Shown one piece after another: positions 19,930 to 30,930 of a stretch of 45,642 nucleotides of DNA. The DNA lies in contig BJOX01000254.1 in NCBI GenBank assembly GCA_009731375.1, positions 640,859-686,500 on the forward strand, given 5' to 3'. The notes beneath the pieces are model-generated. The model saw nothing but the letters and a program-made list of their open reading frames with translations. It searched no databases and was not told the DNA's origin. How positions within the stretch are numbered: position 1 is the stretch's first letter; every line of letters starts with the position of its first letter. A program made the position numbers and the translations under genes. The DNA is from Paulinella micropora (taxonomy: Eukaryota > Cercozoa > Imbricatea > Euglyphida).

Positions 19930-20880
19930 CAAGCAACCCTGGAAGCGCGACGCGACTTCACTCTGGACGAACTCCGTACTGCCCTCTTTGCCAAGAAAGG
20001 CCCGTCTTCCGGCTTAGACCAAGTCCCCCCAACTGCGCTACGCCTGCTCTCCCAGGATGGACAATCATATATCCTGGGTTACATCAACCTCTGTTGGCGA
20101 AAAGGAGTGATCCCAAGCGAATGGAAGCCCACCCAACTGATCCAACTATGGAAAGAAACAGGCACGCTAACCCTAGTGAATGGCGCCCAATCATGATTTC
20201 ACAGGCAATCATGAACCTCTTCGCAAAAATGGTCGATCTCCGACTTAGAACACTTATGCTGGAGGTAGGCACCATGAGCAAAACGGCCAAAGCAAACTGC
20301 CCACGTATATCTGGTGCTGACGAATCCAACCTCACTCTACGTCTCATCCTTTATGACGTCCGCAACGCAGCACGAGTGACCAACCGCGTACATACCCTCA
20401 TCATCACAGCGGTGGATGTAGAGAAAGCCTTTGATTCCGTAGAACTTCCAGTACTACAAAATGCCATGGGTGGCCCCCCCGGACGCTTTTTCCGAACTCT
20501 ATCGCTTCATCCAATATCTCTACCAAGGAGCCCTGGTCCACATGGGCAAAAAAGGAACTACCATCCAAGACTCCACAACTGTCTACCGGAAACGAGGGAC
20601 TACCCAAGGCAGCCCCATCAGCCCCACCCTCTTCGGTATTGTTTATGAATACCGCCAACGATTAATATCAACCACATCCCCAGATGATACCCAGGACGGA
20701 TAACAGCTCTACGAACACACCAAACAGTTCAATTCGTGGCGCGGTCTGAAAGGCAAAGCCTTAACCAAGGAAGACGTCACTATCCCCCCCAAGCACACCT
20801 TCGCCGATGAGGAATGGCATGCGTACGGGGGCCCGGGCCACAAAGAGTTATACATACCCCGCGCCTAAGCAGGATTTAAC
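19930..20880 (+). pseudogene. Reverse transcriptase domain of the LINE-like element (broken)
   Basis: The N-terminal block reads FTLDELRTALFAKKGPSSGL, then GVIPSEWKPTQLIQLWKE and, after a frame change near 20160, NPSEWRPIMIS. Motif A is AVDVEKAFDSVE (catalytic Asp at 20416-20418). Another frame change falls near 20465-20500. Motif B is TTQGSPISPTLF (about 20599-20634). Motif C should be FADD, but reads FADEEWHAY (20800-20826), with Glu at 20809-20811 in place of the second catalytic Asp. Stops occur at 20701 and 20866. RTs of this kind copy the element's RNA at the target site; this copy is inactive. Confidence 0.75.
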
Positions 20881-22815
20881 AAGTCTCAACTCCAACTACA
20901 TGCCACCGGCTTCGCCACGGCCGCGTCCAAAAGTTTCACCATAGGAATCACTGTCTATCCATCTGGACACATGGAGGACTTTGGCGTTGGGTTACGGGGA
21001 GTAGATAGCACCCCCATTCCAAGCCTGACAAAATACGAAAAATTCAGATCCCTAGGCCTATTCACCTCAGGGCTCAATGACCACAAACTCCAACTTCAGG
21101 AAGCCATGAACACCCTCTTATTGGCCACCCAAGTAGCCCTACACCTCAACGTATCCAACGCACGCAAACGAGAGGCACTCCGAGATCTGGTACCAGGCAC
21201 CCTCGATTTCCCCCTCGGATGGACCTCTATCACAGAATCAGATGCAGATACTTAGGACACATTTCTCCGGGATTGCTTCCGCAGTACGCTGAACTTGCGG
21301 GCGACAGACACCTCTACGCTCCAAGAGGAAAATGTGGTGGCTTCGGCCTCCCCCGTTTCAAGGACCGAGCCAACCTGAGAATGGCAGCCGTATTCCTATG
21401 AGCACTATCTTCACACGATAAAACGACACAAATAGCAGTACACTCCCACCTGCGCCTGCTACGCGACGATCTCCTCCCACATGCAGACTGGAATCCAGAA
21501 GGCAGCGACCCTAGACCCCCCTTACCGATACAACCCCAAGTACCCCCAGCCACCAACCCTCTCCGACGCGAACGCAAACAGCACCCCACACCTGACCCTC
21601 AGAGCCAACAAATCCTACAACAACTCTCTGCATCCTACCCACAGTTGGCGCCCAGACGATGACAGCTACAGGGAAAACCCACCAATCGTAGAAGCTTACT
21701 ACCACCAGTCCATCCACGTCAACCAACCCCCTCAACCCCCATGGAAAGACATCAAGGCAGACAACCCCAGACCACCTCCTATCCGAAACCAACCCTTCCT
21801 CGATTGGCACTCCCACGAAATTCTCTTAGCTACATCCAGATACTCAGGCCACCTAGGAATCGAATGGATGTGCGCTCTTCGCGACCTTGGGATTGGAATT
21901 CAACTCCGACAGGAACACTTTCCCCACGACATCCACCCAACAGATACCACACTTCACTCCCCCTACGTCATCACCGTCCAGCACAGGTTTACAGGGAAAA
22001 TCACGCTCACAGAGAATAGCCGCCAAGCCATCCTCAAAGCAAAAGCAGCCATCCGTGACCGAAATTACTGGTGCATCCGCCATCGCCTCTCAACGAACCG
22101 AAACAAACCCACCCCAGCCCCACGATTCGCCCTCAAATGGGGCTCGGCTTCAGAAATGAGGGAAGAGACACAGCGAATATCCCACCAATATTTAAGTCCG
22201 CAAACCAACAGAGCAGATTGAGAAATACGGATCATCCTACTGACTCAACTATCTGCCGTAGAGACATCCGCCATGCGCAGCGTCCGAACCAGAAACAAAG
22301 ACGACGCTAAATGCCAATTCTGTAACAAGACAGGCACCATTGATCATTACATGACCTCCATGAGCAAACGGCACCCTCCGCAATATATATACAAGCCATC
22401 AACCACCGCCTATTCGACGGACTTGGAACAAAGATGGCATAAGAACCAATCCCCCTTACAACCCAAAAGACCCCACCTCCTCTCGAGGGGACGATCCACC
22501 CATGGAATGGCCCCTGCAACCATGGATGGCTACCAATCCCCCTGGCTACAACCCCCGAGCCATATACGAGCACAGATATCTCGACTACCAACAATAAATC
22601 CAACAACTCCGTCTGGGATCATCTGGCCTATGTACATCCAACAGTCTGCTAATGATAGTTATGGGAGCGAGAGGTTACATCCCGGTCTCGGGATATAAGG
22701 CAATTCAATAACACTTCTCTAAAGCACAAGCCACTGCAGTATACCACGACCTCACAGAGCTCTGCCACGACCACATCCTTACAATTTGGAAACTGATGCA
22801 TGCATGTCCGAAGCC

Positions 22816-23009
22816 AAGGCCCTCCCTTAACTCCCAAACTGGAAATCCCAACCAACCGACCCACTTCAGCGTCACACCCAACCAAGGGCAACTACGGGAA
22901 TAACTCAACCACAAGGCCCTCCCTTAGCCCCCAAACTGGAAATCCCAACCAACCGACCCACTCCAACGTCACACCCAACCAAGGGCAACTACGGGAATAA
23001 CTCAACCAC
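22816..23009. repeat. 97-bp tandem repeat, two copies
   Basis: The unit AAGGCCCTCCCTTA.. starts at 22816 and 22913. It is C/A-rich like the LINE-like element and lies just beyond its coding signal, so it may be the element's 3' tail. Confidence 0.85.
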
Positions 23010-24391
23010 AAACCACATAGAGCCTCCCCGCCAACACATCACTGTCCAGCGAACTTGCGTCAGGCATAGATTGGTCGCACCCCACTTCCCAGAAGATAAA
23101 TCATCATGCACCAACAGGACCCACCCAACAGCAAGAGAACGAGAAATGACTGGAGTTAATGGAGCTGGAGCCCGACACACATTCAACGATCCCTAAGCTT
23201 GACCAACGGAAATTCCACAATCCACGTACAAAGCCAACCCCTGCCAACGAACTGAACACATAATAACGGGCCAACGAGTAACCAACGAGCCCTACGCACA
23301 TCCAACGAAATCACGTGCAATACCAACGAGCACCTATCGGAATGACTACCGTACCGGACCGAAACATTAATATTGTGTTAAACTTTCTTCGAGTTTTTAC
23401 TTCAAGTTTACACTTCTATTTTTAGTTCCGTTACTTCATTTTTCCGTTTATTTATCAACTGTCATAACTTGTAGTTGTTACGTTTTCAACTGCCGTTAAC
23501 AGATCAATTTATTTCCCTTTAACAGCTAGCTTTTTAGAAAAGCTTGACTATTGCATTTTTTCCCCATATCTGAAAACTTTTATTCCTTTGACCGCTATTT
23601 CCGGTCTCCAGTCATACTTTATTTCCTTGGACCGTTTTTCCGGTTTCCGGTCCACGCTCCAAGTAAAATGGTAAAACAAGTCAGATAGGTTAGTTAAAGT
23701 GGTAATACTTAACATATTTTCCTTTATTTTTCCACAGACTGACTTGAACAACTCCAACTGCTATACAACACGTGTAGCACTTGAATACTATTCGTTAGTT
23801 CTCAGAATTTGCATTGTTTCGCAAGGGACAAGTAGTCTGTCAAGCAAGTGTACTAAATAAACTGGAATTGACCATCCCAGCGTCTTTTGGTACCTTCCCT
23901 GTTCTCGGAAGTATTTTGAGATCAAATGACAGCCGTGTGTGTATTCATTTGAATACCGGTTGGTAATTTCCTCACAGGAGGATAGTCAAGACTTATAATT
24001 CGAATTTCCCTATTTTTTCGGAAGAGTCACACTTTGTGTGCTGTCGACAGCTCGAATTGGGGAACACCTACCTGCTTCTGGAAACACCAACAGCGAGCAA
24101 GCTCAAGGTCTGCCATTACACCCACACAGGAAAGCTAGTTCACCTGTCTTTGAGTGGCCGGTCATGGTGACCGTTGCTCATGTTCACCACACGCAGAGAG
24201 GCGACTTGTACCATGTATTCAAGTCTTGTTCACGTCTGTTCAAGTCTGTTCAAGTCTGTTCAAGTCCCTTGCATACATAGGACAGTCCCTCAAGCAAGCC
24301 CCATCGAGTAGCAACCAGCCCTAAAGGTCTCCTTTGCAAATTCCAGACCTGTTTGCTACATCGTGGGTCTTCTACGTTCAGGCGTGACAAA
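23010..24391. other. Leader region before the Gag-protease element; no gene seen
   Basis: 23200-23340 has several CCAACGA motifs (LINE tail debris). From about 23370 the sequence becomes T-rich with repeated ACCG-TTTCCGG-type motifs (23590-23660), then AATAAACTGGAATTG and similar, as in an LTR or leader. Tandem TTCAAGTCTG units lie at 24220-24265. No LTR pair could be matched by eye. Confidence 0.4.
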
Positions 24392-27300
24392 ATGAGCCTT
24401 CCAGCCTCATTTCCTCGCCCCAATTACGACCTGGTCAGTCAGGAAGTCTACCACCGAGAGGAATGCCTCAACATCTCTCGTACGCTGCGCAACAACCTCA
24501 AGGTCCCCTTCATAGACACATACAGGAAGGCCCTCAAGGACGGCTCGGCCAAGAAGCTCTCGCCCCAGACGGACGGAATCAGCCGCGCCCACTTCATTAA
24601 GGTCGTACTAATGACTTTAAATAAGGACCTCGGCCCCCTCTTAGCGAAAGCAGTAAAGGACTGCCTTCTCAATCTTGAGGAGGAGCCTTTTCTCCCCATG
24701 CAGCCCCTTGAGCAGATGGTGGATTATTGGTTGGACCCATCCATGCAGCCCCTTGAGCAGATGGTGGATTATTGGTTGGACCCATCCACTTTCCACAAGT
24801 GGACCGCTTATAGAGGTGAGAGAGACCTAGCTATAAGTAGGTACAACGACCTTGCGAAAAAGGTCGGTTGGGTTCTGTCCCCGGACAACGTCCCCAGCTC
24901 CACACGCTACGCGACGATCCCGGCACCAGCGGCCACGGCGGCTCCTACCATGGGCCCAACTCGCCCCCCGCTGGCAGCAGCGACGACTACAACTACGACT
25001 ACGACTACGGCTACAGCTACGGCAGCGACGATACCTCCGGCTACAGCAGCAGCATCGTCATCGCGCTTCATGGCGGCCCCCGCCAGGTAAGGTTCCCCCC
25101 AACTGGCTCCCAACGCTTTGGTGGCCCCATCACAGCCTTCCCAGGTCGACCCTCTCGCCCTTCAGGAAGTAGTCTGGGCCCCATAGGCGGGTCAGAGGCA
25201 CAGCGTTCCCTGTTTTCCCGACCGAGGTTGGACCCATCCATGCAGCCCCTTGAGCAGATGGTAGATTATTGGTTGGACCCATCCACTTTCCACAAGGCTG
25301 CTGACGGGGCATTTTCCCCACTAGCATCAGGGTATGGTTCATCCCCGACCCCGAGGTTTTCTCAACGGAGCCCAAGCCTCCCGGGATCATTCGCCTACCC
25401 TCCGGACTCCCGGTACGAAGACAGCGGCGCGCTTTTTGTCTCCCCATACGGAAGGGTAGTCGAGGAGGAAGAAGAGTCGAAAGGGCCTCTGTTCTCTTTC
25501 TCTCCCGAGCGAGGGGCAGAGCCAGCCGACGGTGACAGCCTCCCCCTATCCCCCCGAGTCGGGCAGTCCTCAAGCCGACCCCGTTCTGCCCCTCCACGTA
25601 TCGTGACTTTCTCCACAGTTAGGCAATCGCTCCCGCCAGCTGGTGGGAGCGACGAAGATGGAGAGACCGGGACGGCGGTCGCGGAAACCGCAGCCTTTGC
25701 AGCGGTCACGCCAGAGGTAGCCGGAACGGCTTTAGCCAGCCCAGCTGCCCCGACGATCGAAGTGGAGGTGGACAACCCGTCTGGGAGTAGAGCGACAACT
25801 AGTGCATCCTCTAGTAGTGGCGAGCAGCCCTCGTCGAGTAGTTCCGAGCCGTCACGCACCCGGAATGGTATACGCTTTAGTGGCAGCACCGTCCTTATGA
25901 TGGTGGCGCCATTTGAGTTGGCTACCAAACGACGACAACGTCGTCTAAGGGAGATCAAAAAGCTCAAGTTTGACCACGTATCATTAGGATACACCTTGCG
26001 CCTGTTTCTTTCCAATCTTTGCCTTGTTATGACCCAGTCTGAGGCCGAGATCTTCCTCAACGCGTGGTCGGCAAGAACTTCTTCCAAAGACTCCTACACG
26101 AAGTCTCTGCAGCTCTTGCCATGGATCTGGCTGGACTACCGAGTAGACTCACGATGGAAAATCGACATCGTCTACGACGTTACCAAGCCTTTCGGCCCGA
26201 GTTACAGGAATGACATGAAGAGACGGTCGAAAGAGAACTTGGCCACTTATATCACGCGTTTACAGAAGCTCTTCAGACAGCTGCAGAACGAAGGCCTTGT
26301 GGCCGAGGAATCCCATAAGTACGAGGTAGCCTGGCGATGTGTCTCCCCTATGGAGATACAGCACATAGAGGCCCTGCAGATAGAAAGGAAGAAGCGGGGC
26401 ATTGCGCCGACACGCACATTGGAGGAGATGAGGTACCTCATCCTCAAGGCTAAACCGCGTACCTTGACGGATTGGGACCCCAAGATGATCCTGACGGCAC
26501 CGGATTTCGACTACGGCCGGCGCCCTCCTCGTAAGGAGAGGACCAAGGAGAGCACGAGATATAAGCCAAGAACCAAGTGGCCCCGCGACATCCCCTCGGG
26601 TAGTCAGCTGCAGGTCGTGGCGAGGCAAGCTCCGGCGTCCCATCAGCAGAACAAGCCGAAGTCTGGCCCGGGCCCGGACCAACGCAAGGGCTCTGCGCCT
26701 TCGAGTTCGTCCGGCGGGCGTACAACCAAGACTGCACGCTTTTCTGGGGTCAACGCGATCAAAATCGCCAAGCCGGCCCAGTGGACGAAGGACCCCGCCA
26801 AGGAGAACCGCGCGCCACACAACAAGAGCTCCGAGCCCTGCGCCTACTGTCAACACTTCGGCAAGGTAGAGAAACCAAACCATACACTCGAAGTCTGTAG
26901 GACACGCACGCGCGATCTGGAGAAGGGGCTCAACTCGCATTGGTGCCCCCCGCGGGCCGGGAAGCAACGCTCTGGCCCCGGACAGAAGGATCGTCGCGGA
27001 AAAGACCGCAAGGAACGCAAGGATGCCCCTATGGCGGCGGTGATGGCTGCTCAAGCGACGGTAGACGACCCTAGCCAGGTAAGCACCCATAATATATTGG
27101 ACGACGGGACTGACACGGCTCTTGAATGCCGTTATGTCGCTCCCGTACGACCTCGTAAGGCAAATGTCCTCCAAGGACGGGTCCTGGCTATTGCCGGACT
27201 GGATCAGACCGCCGACAAGGCTATCGACATCTTTGTCATAGTTGACACTGGATGTAATACCTTGGGGTTGATCCACCCACGCTTGTCCTCCAAGATGGGC

Positions 27301-27532
27301 CTGACTGAAATGGATTTGCCCATCCTGACAGCCCGCACGGCTCAAGGGAACTATGGTTAGAGGCATACGTCTCTACATTCAAGTCCTCCCTACAAGAGGC
27401 TGGGATGAGATTTACCTTTACATCTCTCAGCATGTTACCCCGGGAGCGGATATTTTGCTTGGTACTGCCCTTATCATGCAGACCAACATATCCACGGATG
27501 CCCTTTTCACCTGTATGGCAGCTGGCCAATAG
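24392..27532 (+). pseudogene. Gag-protease of a Ty3-like retroelement, several frames
   Basis: ATG 24392 starts a Gag-like frame that runs to TAA 25088-25090. An overlapping frame continues from 24868 to TAG 27358-27360, and a third carries the protease end from 27353 to TAG 27530-27532. The main frame has a Ser/Pro-rich linker, a helical capsid-like segment (about 25900-26500), a basic region, a zinc knuckle C-x2-C-x10-H-x4-C at 26839-26898 and an aspartic protease motif IVDTGCN (Asp at 27244-27246). The protease C-terminal GADILLG motif is at 27442-27462. Gag would coat the RNA and the protease would mature the polyprotein. A strong donor-like CCAG|GTAAGG lies at 25086 exactly where the first frame ends. 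Frame changes may be programmed or mutational; I cannot tell which. Confidence 0.65.
24698..24787 (+). repeat. Tandem 45-bp duplication in gag, with a third copy at 25228
   Basis: Two adjacent 45-bp units encode MQPLEQMVDYWLDPS. A third copy, with flanking TTTCCACAAG, is inserted about 500 bp downstream (25228-25300) inside a different frame of the same gene, where it still reads as the same peptide. Confidence 0.9.
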
Positions 27533-27754
27533 TGGCCGGCCGTGCCGACACGGGCGGAGAACGAACAAATCCTCTTGGATGAGTTTGAGATCCTGACCCC
27601 GCCCCGACAGGCCAGCGAGACTGTCAATCAGGTTTTGCGAAGCAGGACAATCCTAAGAGATGGTCCCTGCCAACAGTTGGTCACGCTGATGGACCTCCCC
27701 TCGGATGATAACGAGGAGAAGCCCAAAAGCAAGACCTTAAGGAATGTCCTTTAA
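27533..27754 (+). CDS. In-frame continuation after a UAG at the end of protease
   Basis: Directly after CAA TAG TGG (27527-27535) the same frame stays open for 73 codons (PTRAENEQILLDEFEILTPP and onward) to TAA 27752-27754. The segment is acidic and polar and has no recognised domain. The arrangement resembles gag-pol readthrough stops, but could equally be one nonsense mutation. Confidence 0.35.
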   Translation, partial: WPAVPTRAENEQILLDEFEILTPPRQASETVNQVLRSRTILRDGPCQQLVTLMDLPSDDNEEKPKSKTLRNVL

Positions 27755-27800
27755 GTCTCCTCCCTTTGGTGGCGATCACCACTGACGGGAGTGATGATGA

Positions 27801-30227
27801 AGAGGAACAGAAGAGAAAGAAGAAAGCGAAGAGAAGACAGACGAGACGGAGGAGAAGCAGGAGGACAGTACTGACCGTACATCCCCCACACCGCGACAGA
27901 CACGATCTCTGACCACAGCGGCCCGACTGGACCGTACACCGGTCTCGGCTTTTCCGATCACGGGTCTTCCCCCAATACGCGAGGAGGAGGACGTGACTCC
28001 TCAGGGACGTGACTCCTCAGGGACACCAGCCCAGGCTGATCTTGAAGGAGCCACCGCTTCAAGCTCAAGCTCGAGTTCTTCGAGCTCGGGGCAAGGTCAC
28101 CGGGCCACGCAAGCCTCACAAGAGACTCCCGTAGGGGGACCATCATCCACTCCCTCCACCGCGTCTCCTAGCGAGTGGGCACGCAAGCCCGGATCGGCCG
28201 ATACGCCTAGCCGGTTAGGACCCAGGGAGTCTCCCATAGAACCTACTTTCTCACCGACAACTCCCGCTCACTCGCCCGCGTTGTCGAATGTCACGTCACC
28301 GTCTCCCTCCGGCGCCAAGGCACAAACAGGTGCTAGCGTTACGTCGCCCGCTCTTTCGAACGTCACGTCTCCTAACGCACTACTTTCTCCTCCAGGACCG
28401 ACTCGGTCGGAAAGGGGGGTTATAGTGATAGATGGCACGCTCCCGGCGGCGACGTCGTCGTCAGGGACACCGGCGCGTCAAACCGCTACGCCTGTACCAC
28501 TATCACAAGCTAGCTCCTCATCTTCTCCCTTGCCGCGATCACTTCCACCCTTAGTCCAGCAACCTCCTATACCAGGATTGCCACAATTTTGGACACAGGG
28601 ATCGCAGCGATCATTAGGGTTTTCTCTCATGTCTTGCCGCTATGGATCAATCTCCCCTGGCGCAGCTCGAACCTTCCCACAAGGAGATTCGAATCTGACT
28701 AACCTTCAGCTCATAGCGGTCCGAGGCCGCGCTATAACGGATACTGGCATGAGACAACTCGACCAGGGAAGACCTACAACTCCACGGAGAGCGGGTCTAT
28801 CAACCCCGGGTCGAAATAGCATCATGCACCCAGTAGGACCACGCATGGTTACTCGCACACACGTCGGGTTGGAGAGAGATATGCACCGTCAAGGCAAGAG
28901 CATTACCAGCTGTCCCGCAAGTAGGACGGTTTTGAAGGACGTTTATAATGACAGGAAGTCACTGTTCATTATTCAAAACCCGATTGTCCGCCTCCGCCCC
29001 TATTGGGAAGATCTCGTCCAATTCGGTCAGCACATTAAATGCAACCATCGTTGCTACTATTACCTGCCTTACCTCATCCGGGTTCATGGGATCTACGAGG
29101 ACCCGTCTTTTGACGACCCAGGCAATATCACGATAGTGCGACACCGACTCGAGATCCGCGATGACGGTGGGTATGAAATCCCGCTTCATGGCGGCAACAT
29201 ACTTCTAGATCGGTGCTTCTCACTCCGTCAGTTGACAAGATATGAGGACATGCACCAACATAGTTACGTAGCCACGCGCTTATACTCGAGCCAACTGATT
29301 AGATCATTAGCGTACGTAGCCCCTAGGGTCCGACAGGCTAAGGCGTGGGCCCGGATTTCCCTACGCCAGTTGCCGGAAATCATGGCACAAGTCAACCAGA
29401 GAGACCGTATATTCCTCGACAACAAGGGATATATCGCGCCTTATATTGGCCCAGGTTACATCGACTGTCAAGTCGTTCATACCTTTGCAGGTGTCACTAT
29501 GAAAACCATGAACGTCTGCCATCAGGAGCGTGGCACGGGCCTTTCCCAGCCCGAGGATGTCCTCCTGTCGGAATGCATCGTTTTTGTTCCTTGCTTGCAA
29601 GGACCAGCCCCTATACAAACCAACCCACAGGATGATTGGATGTGCATCGAAAAACGCACCGAAGTGGATGCGCATCACGATCGCTTTGTCAAAAACCCTG
29701 CGGTAACTAACCGCTGCAACATCCAGTTCGTCGAAACGAACCGTACCCCGAAACATATCAGTAATTTGCTGAACGGTCTCCCTCTCAAGTTGGTATTGCA
29801 GGCCATGGTTATGCATTGGACCCCCACTGACGATGTTTCACCATCCGCCGGTTTGGGGACGATCCAGAGCTCAATTGGCCTCAATTCTGGCTTTTGGGTT
29901 GGACCAGGAAGACCCGATATCCGATACCCTGCTTTTCAGGCATTACATATCATACTCGCACGAACGGCCATATGGTTTCATGGGCCACCTATCAGGACTC
30001 TACCCGGGACATGGGGGACAGAGTGTGTCTCAGCAGATTATGAACCACGTAGTCCCATTTCCATGGTCCCACACTGTATCAGTGGAACCGGTACGATCAA
30101 GGGGAGCATAGGACGGCATGATGAAGACTATCTCGGCTGCCCTATTTTCGTACGATACCATTTTGCCTTCGAGCACTTATGGCAGTGGTTTGTGTGTCTC
30201 ATATGCAGGCGTCTTACTTGTGTATAA
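27801..30227 (+). CDS. Large open frame of unknown function downstream of Gag-protease (809 codons)
   Basis: The frame is open from 27801, after a triple TGA (27792-27800), to TAA 30225-30227. It lacks an AUG until 28629, so if expressed it probably needs splicing, frameshifting or a non-AUG start. The first 280 residues are low-complexity Ser/Thr/Pro-rich with repeats such as SPALSNVTSP and a tandem duplication GTGACTCCTCAGGGAC at 27993-28025. From about 28900 the sequence looks globular, with many Arg, His, Tyr and Cys residues. I see no RT motif (YxDD), no RNase H and no integrase HHCC or DDE pattern. It occupies the place where Pol would be. It may be an acquired gene, an envelope- or capsid-like extra frame, or an unrelated host gene; I cannot decide. 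Confidence 0.45.
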   Translation, partial: RGTEEKEESEEKTDETEEKQEDSTDRTSPTPRQTRSLTTAARLDRTPVSAFPITGLPPIREEEDVTPQGRDSSGTPAQADLEGATASSSSSSSSSSGQGHRATQASQETPVGGPSSTPSTASPSEWARKPGSADTPSRLGPRESPIEPTFSPTTPAHSPALSNVTSPSPSGAKAQTGASVTSPALSNVTSPNALLSPPGPTRSERGVIVIDGTLPAATSSSGTPARQTATPVPLSQASSSSSPLPRSLPPLVQQPPIPGLPQFWTQGSQRSLGFSLMSCRYGSISPGAARTFPQGDSNLTNLQLIAVRGRAITDTGMRQLDQGRPTTPRRAGLSTPGRNSIMHPVGPRMVTRTHVGLERDMHRQGKSITSCPASRTVLKDVYNDRKSLFIIQNPIVRLRPYWEDLVQFGQHIKCNHRCYYYLPYLIRVHGIYEDPSFDDPGNITIVRHRLEIRDDGGYEIPLHGGNILLDRCFSLRQLTRYEDMHQHSYVATRLYSSQLIRSLAYVAPRVRQAKAWARISLRQLPEIMAQVNQRDRIFLDNKGYIAPYIGPGYIDCQVVHTFAGVTMKTMNVCHQERGTGLSQPEDVLLSECIVFVPCLQGPAPIQTNPQDDWMCIEKRTEVDAHHDRFVKNPAVTNRCNIQFVETNRTPKHISNLLNGLPLKLVLQAMVMHWTPTDDVSPSAGLGTIQSSIGLNSGFWVGPGRPDIRYPAFQALHIILARTAIWFHGPPIRTLPGTWGTECVSADYEPRSPISMVPHCISGTGTIKGSIGRHDEDYLGCPIFVRYHFAFEHLWQWFVCLICRRLTCV

Positions 30228-30261
30228 ATTATGTGCTTGTATATCTATGTATTTATGCATC

Positions 30262-30330
30262 TAGTTATCTTGTATGTATGTATGTATGTATGTGTGTATA
30301 TATGTATGTATTTCAAGTTCATATACGTAT
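30262..30330. repeat. ATGT/GTAT microsatellite
   Basis: A short (TATG)n tract with imperfect units just after the large open frame. Confidence 0.8.
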
Positions 30331-30482
30331 GTATGTTTACGTTGCAAACAGCATGTGTGCATGCTTTGTCGGGTTGTGCTAGTTTATTGGCACAAGCAAT
30401 ATCGCCTCCTACTCCAAGCTGTAGCGCCACCGTGTCTGCTTCTGGTGGCAAGATCGTCTCTTTTCGTGTGTGCGAGCGCCCA

Positions 30483-30513
<31 letters not shown>

Positions 30514-30622
30514 CTTCTTCTTCTTCTTCTTCTTCTTCTTCTTCTTCTTCTTCTTCTTCTTCTTCTTCTTCTTTCTTCTTCTTCTTCTTCTTCTTCTTCT
30601 TCTTCTTCTTCTTCTTCTTCTT

Positions 30623-30653
<31 letters not shown>

Positions 30654-30759
30654 TTCTTCTTATTCTTCTTCTTCTTCTTTCTTCTTCTTCTTCTTTCTTC
30701 TTTCTTCTTCTTTTTCTTCTTCTTTTTCTTCTTCTTCTTCTTCTTCTTCTTCTTCTTCT

Positions 30760-30794
<35 letters not shown>

Positions 30795-30930
30795 TTCTTC
30801 TTCTCCTCCTCCTTCTCCTCCTCGTCCTCCTCGTCATCCTCGTCATCCTCGTCATCCTCGTCATCTTCGTCATCCTTCTCCTCCTTCTCCTCCTTCTCCT
30901 CCTTCTCCTCCTTCTTCCTTCTCATTCTTT
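30483..30930. repeat. Long (TTC)n microsatellite with CTC/CGTCATC variants
   Basis: About 450 bp of TTC units with rare TTTC and TTA interruptions, grading into TCC and CGTCATCCT variants from about 30800. Such homopurine-homopyrimidine tracts can form triplex DNA. The Phe/Ser/Leu and Glu/Lys/Arg frames across it are artefacts. Confidence 0.9.

Larger units (their letters stand above)
17166..22700 (+). mobile_element. Decayed non-LTR retrotransposon (LINE-like)
   Basis: C-rich coding strand with a continuous but frame-broken protein signal. From 5' to 3': a Pro/Gln/Arg-rich N-terminal region (17265-18086, 18064-18603), a region of unknown function (18620-19310), RNase H (19317-19770), reverse transcriptase (19930-20880), an RT thumb-like region (20971-21255), a long Pro-rich tail (21481-22221) and a CxxC...H finger (CQFCNKTGTIDHY, 22312-22350). 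I could not identify an endonuclease. There are many stops and frameshifts, so the copy is dead. No poly-A tail or target duplication was identified; tandem repeats start at 22816. All are on the plus strand and contiguous. Confidence 0.7.
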
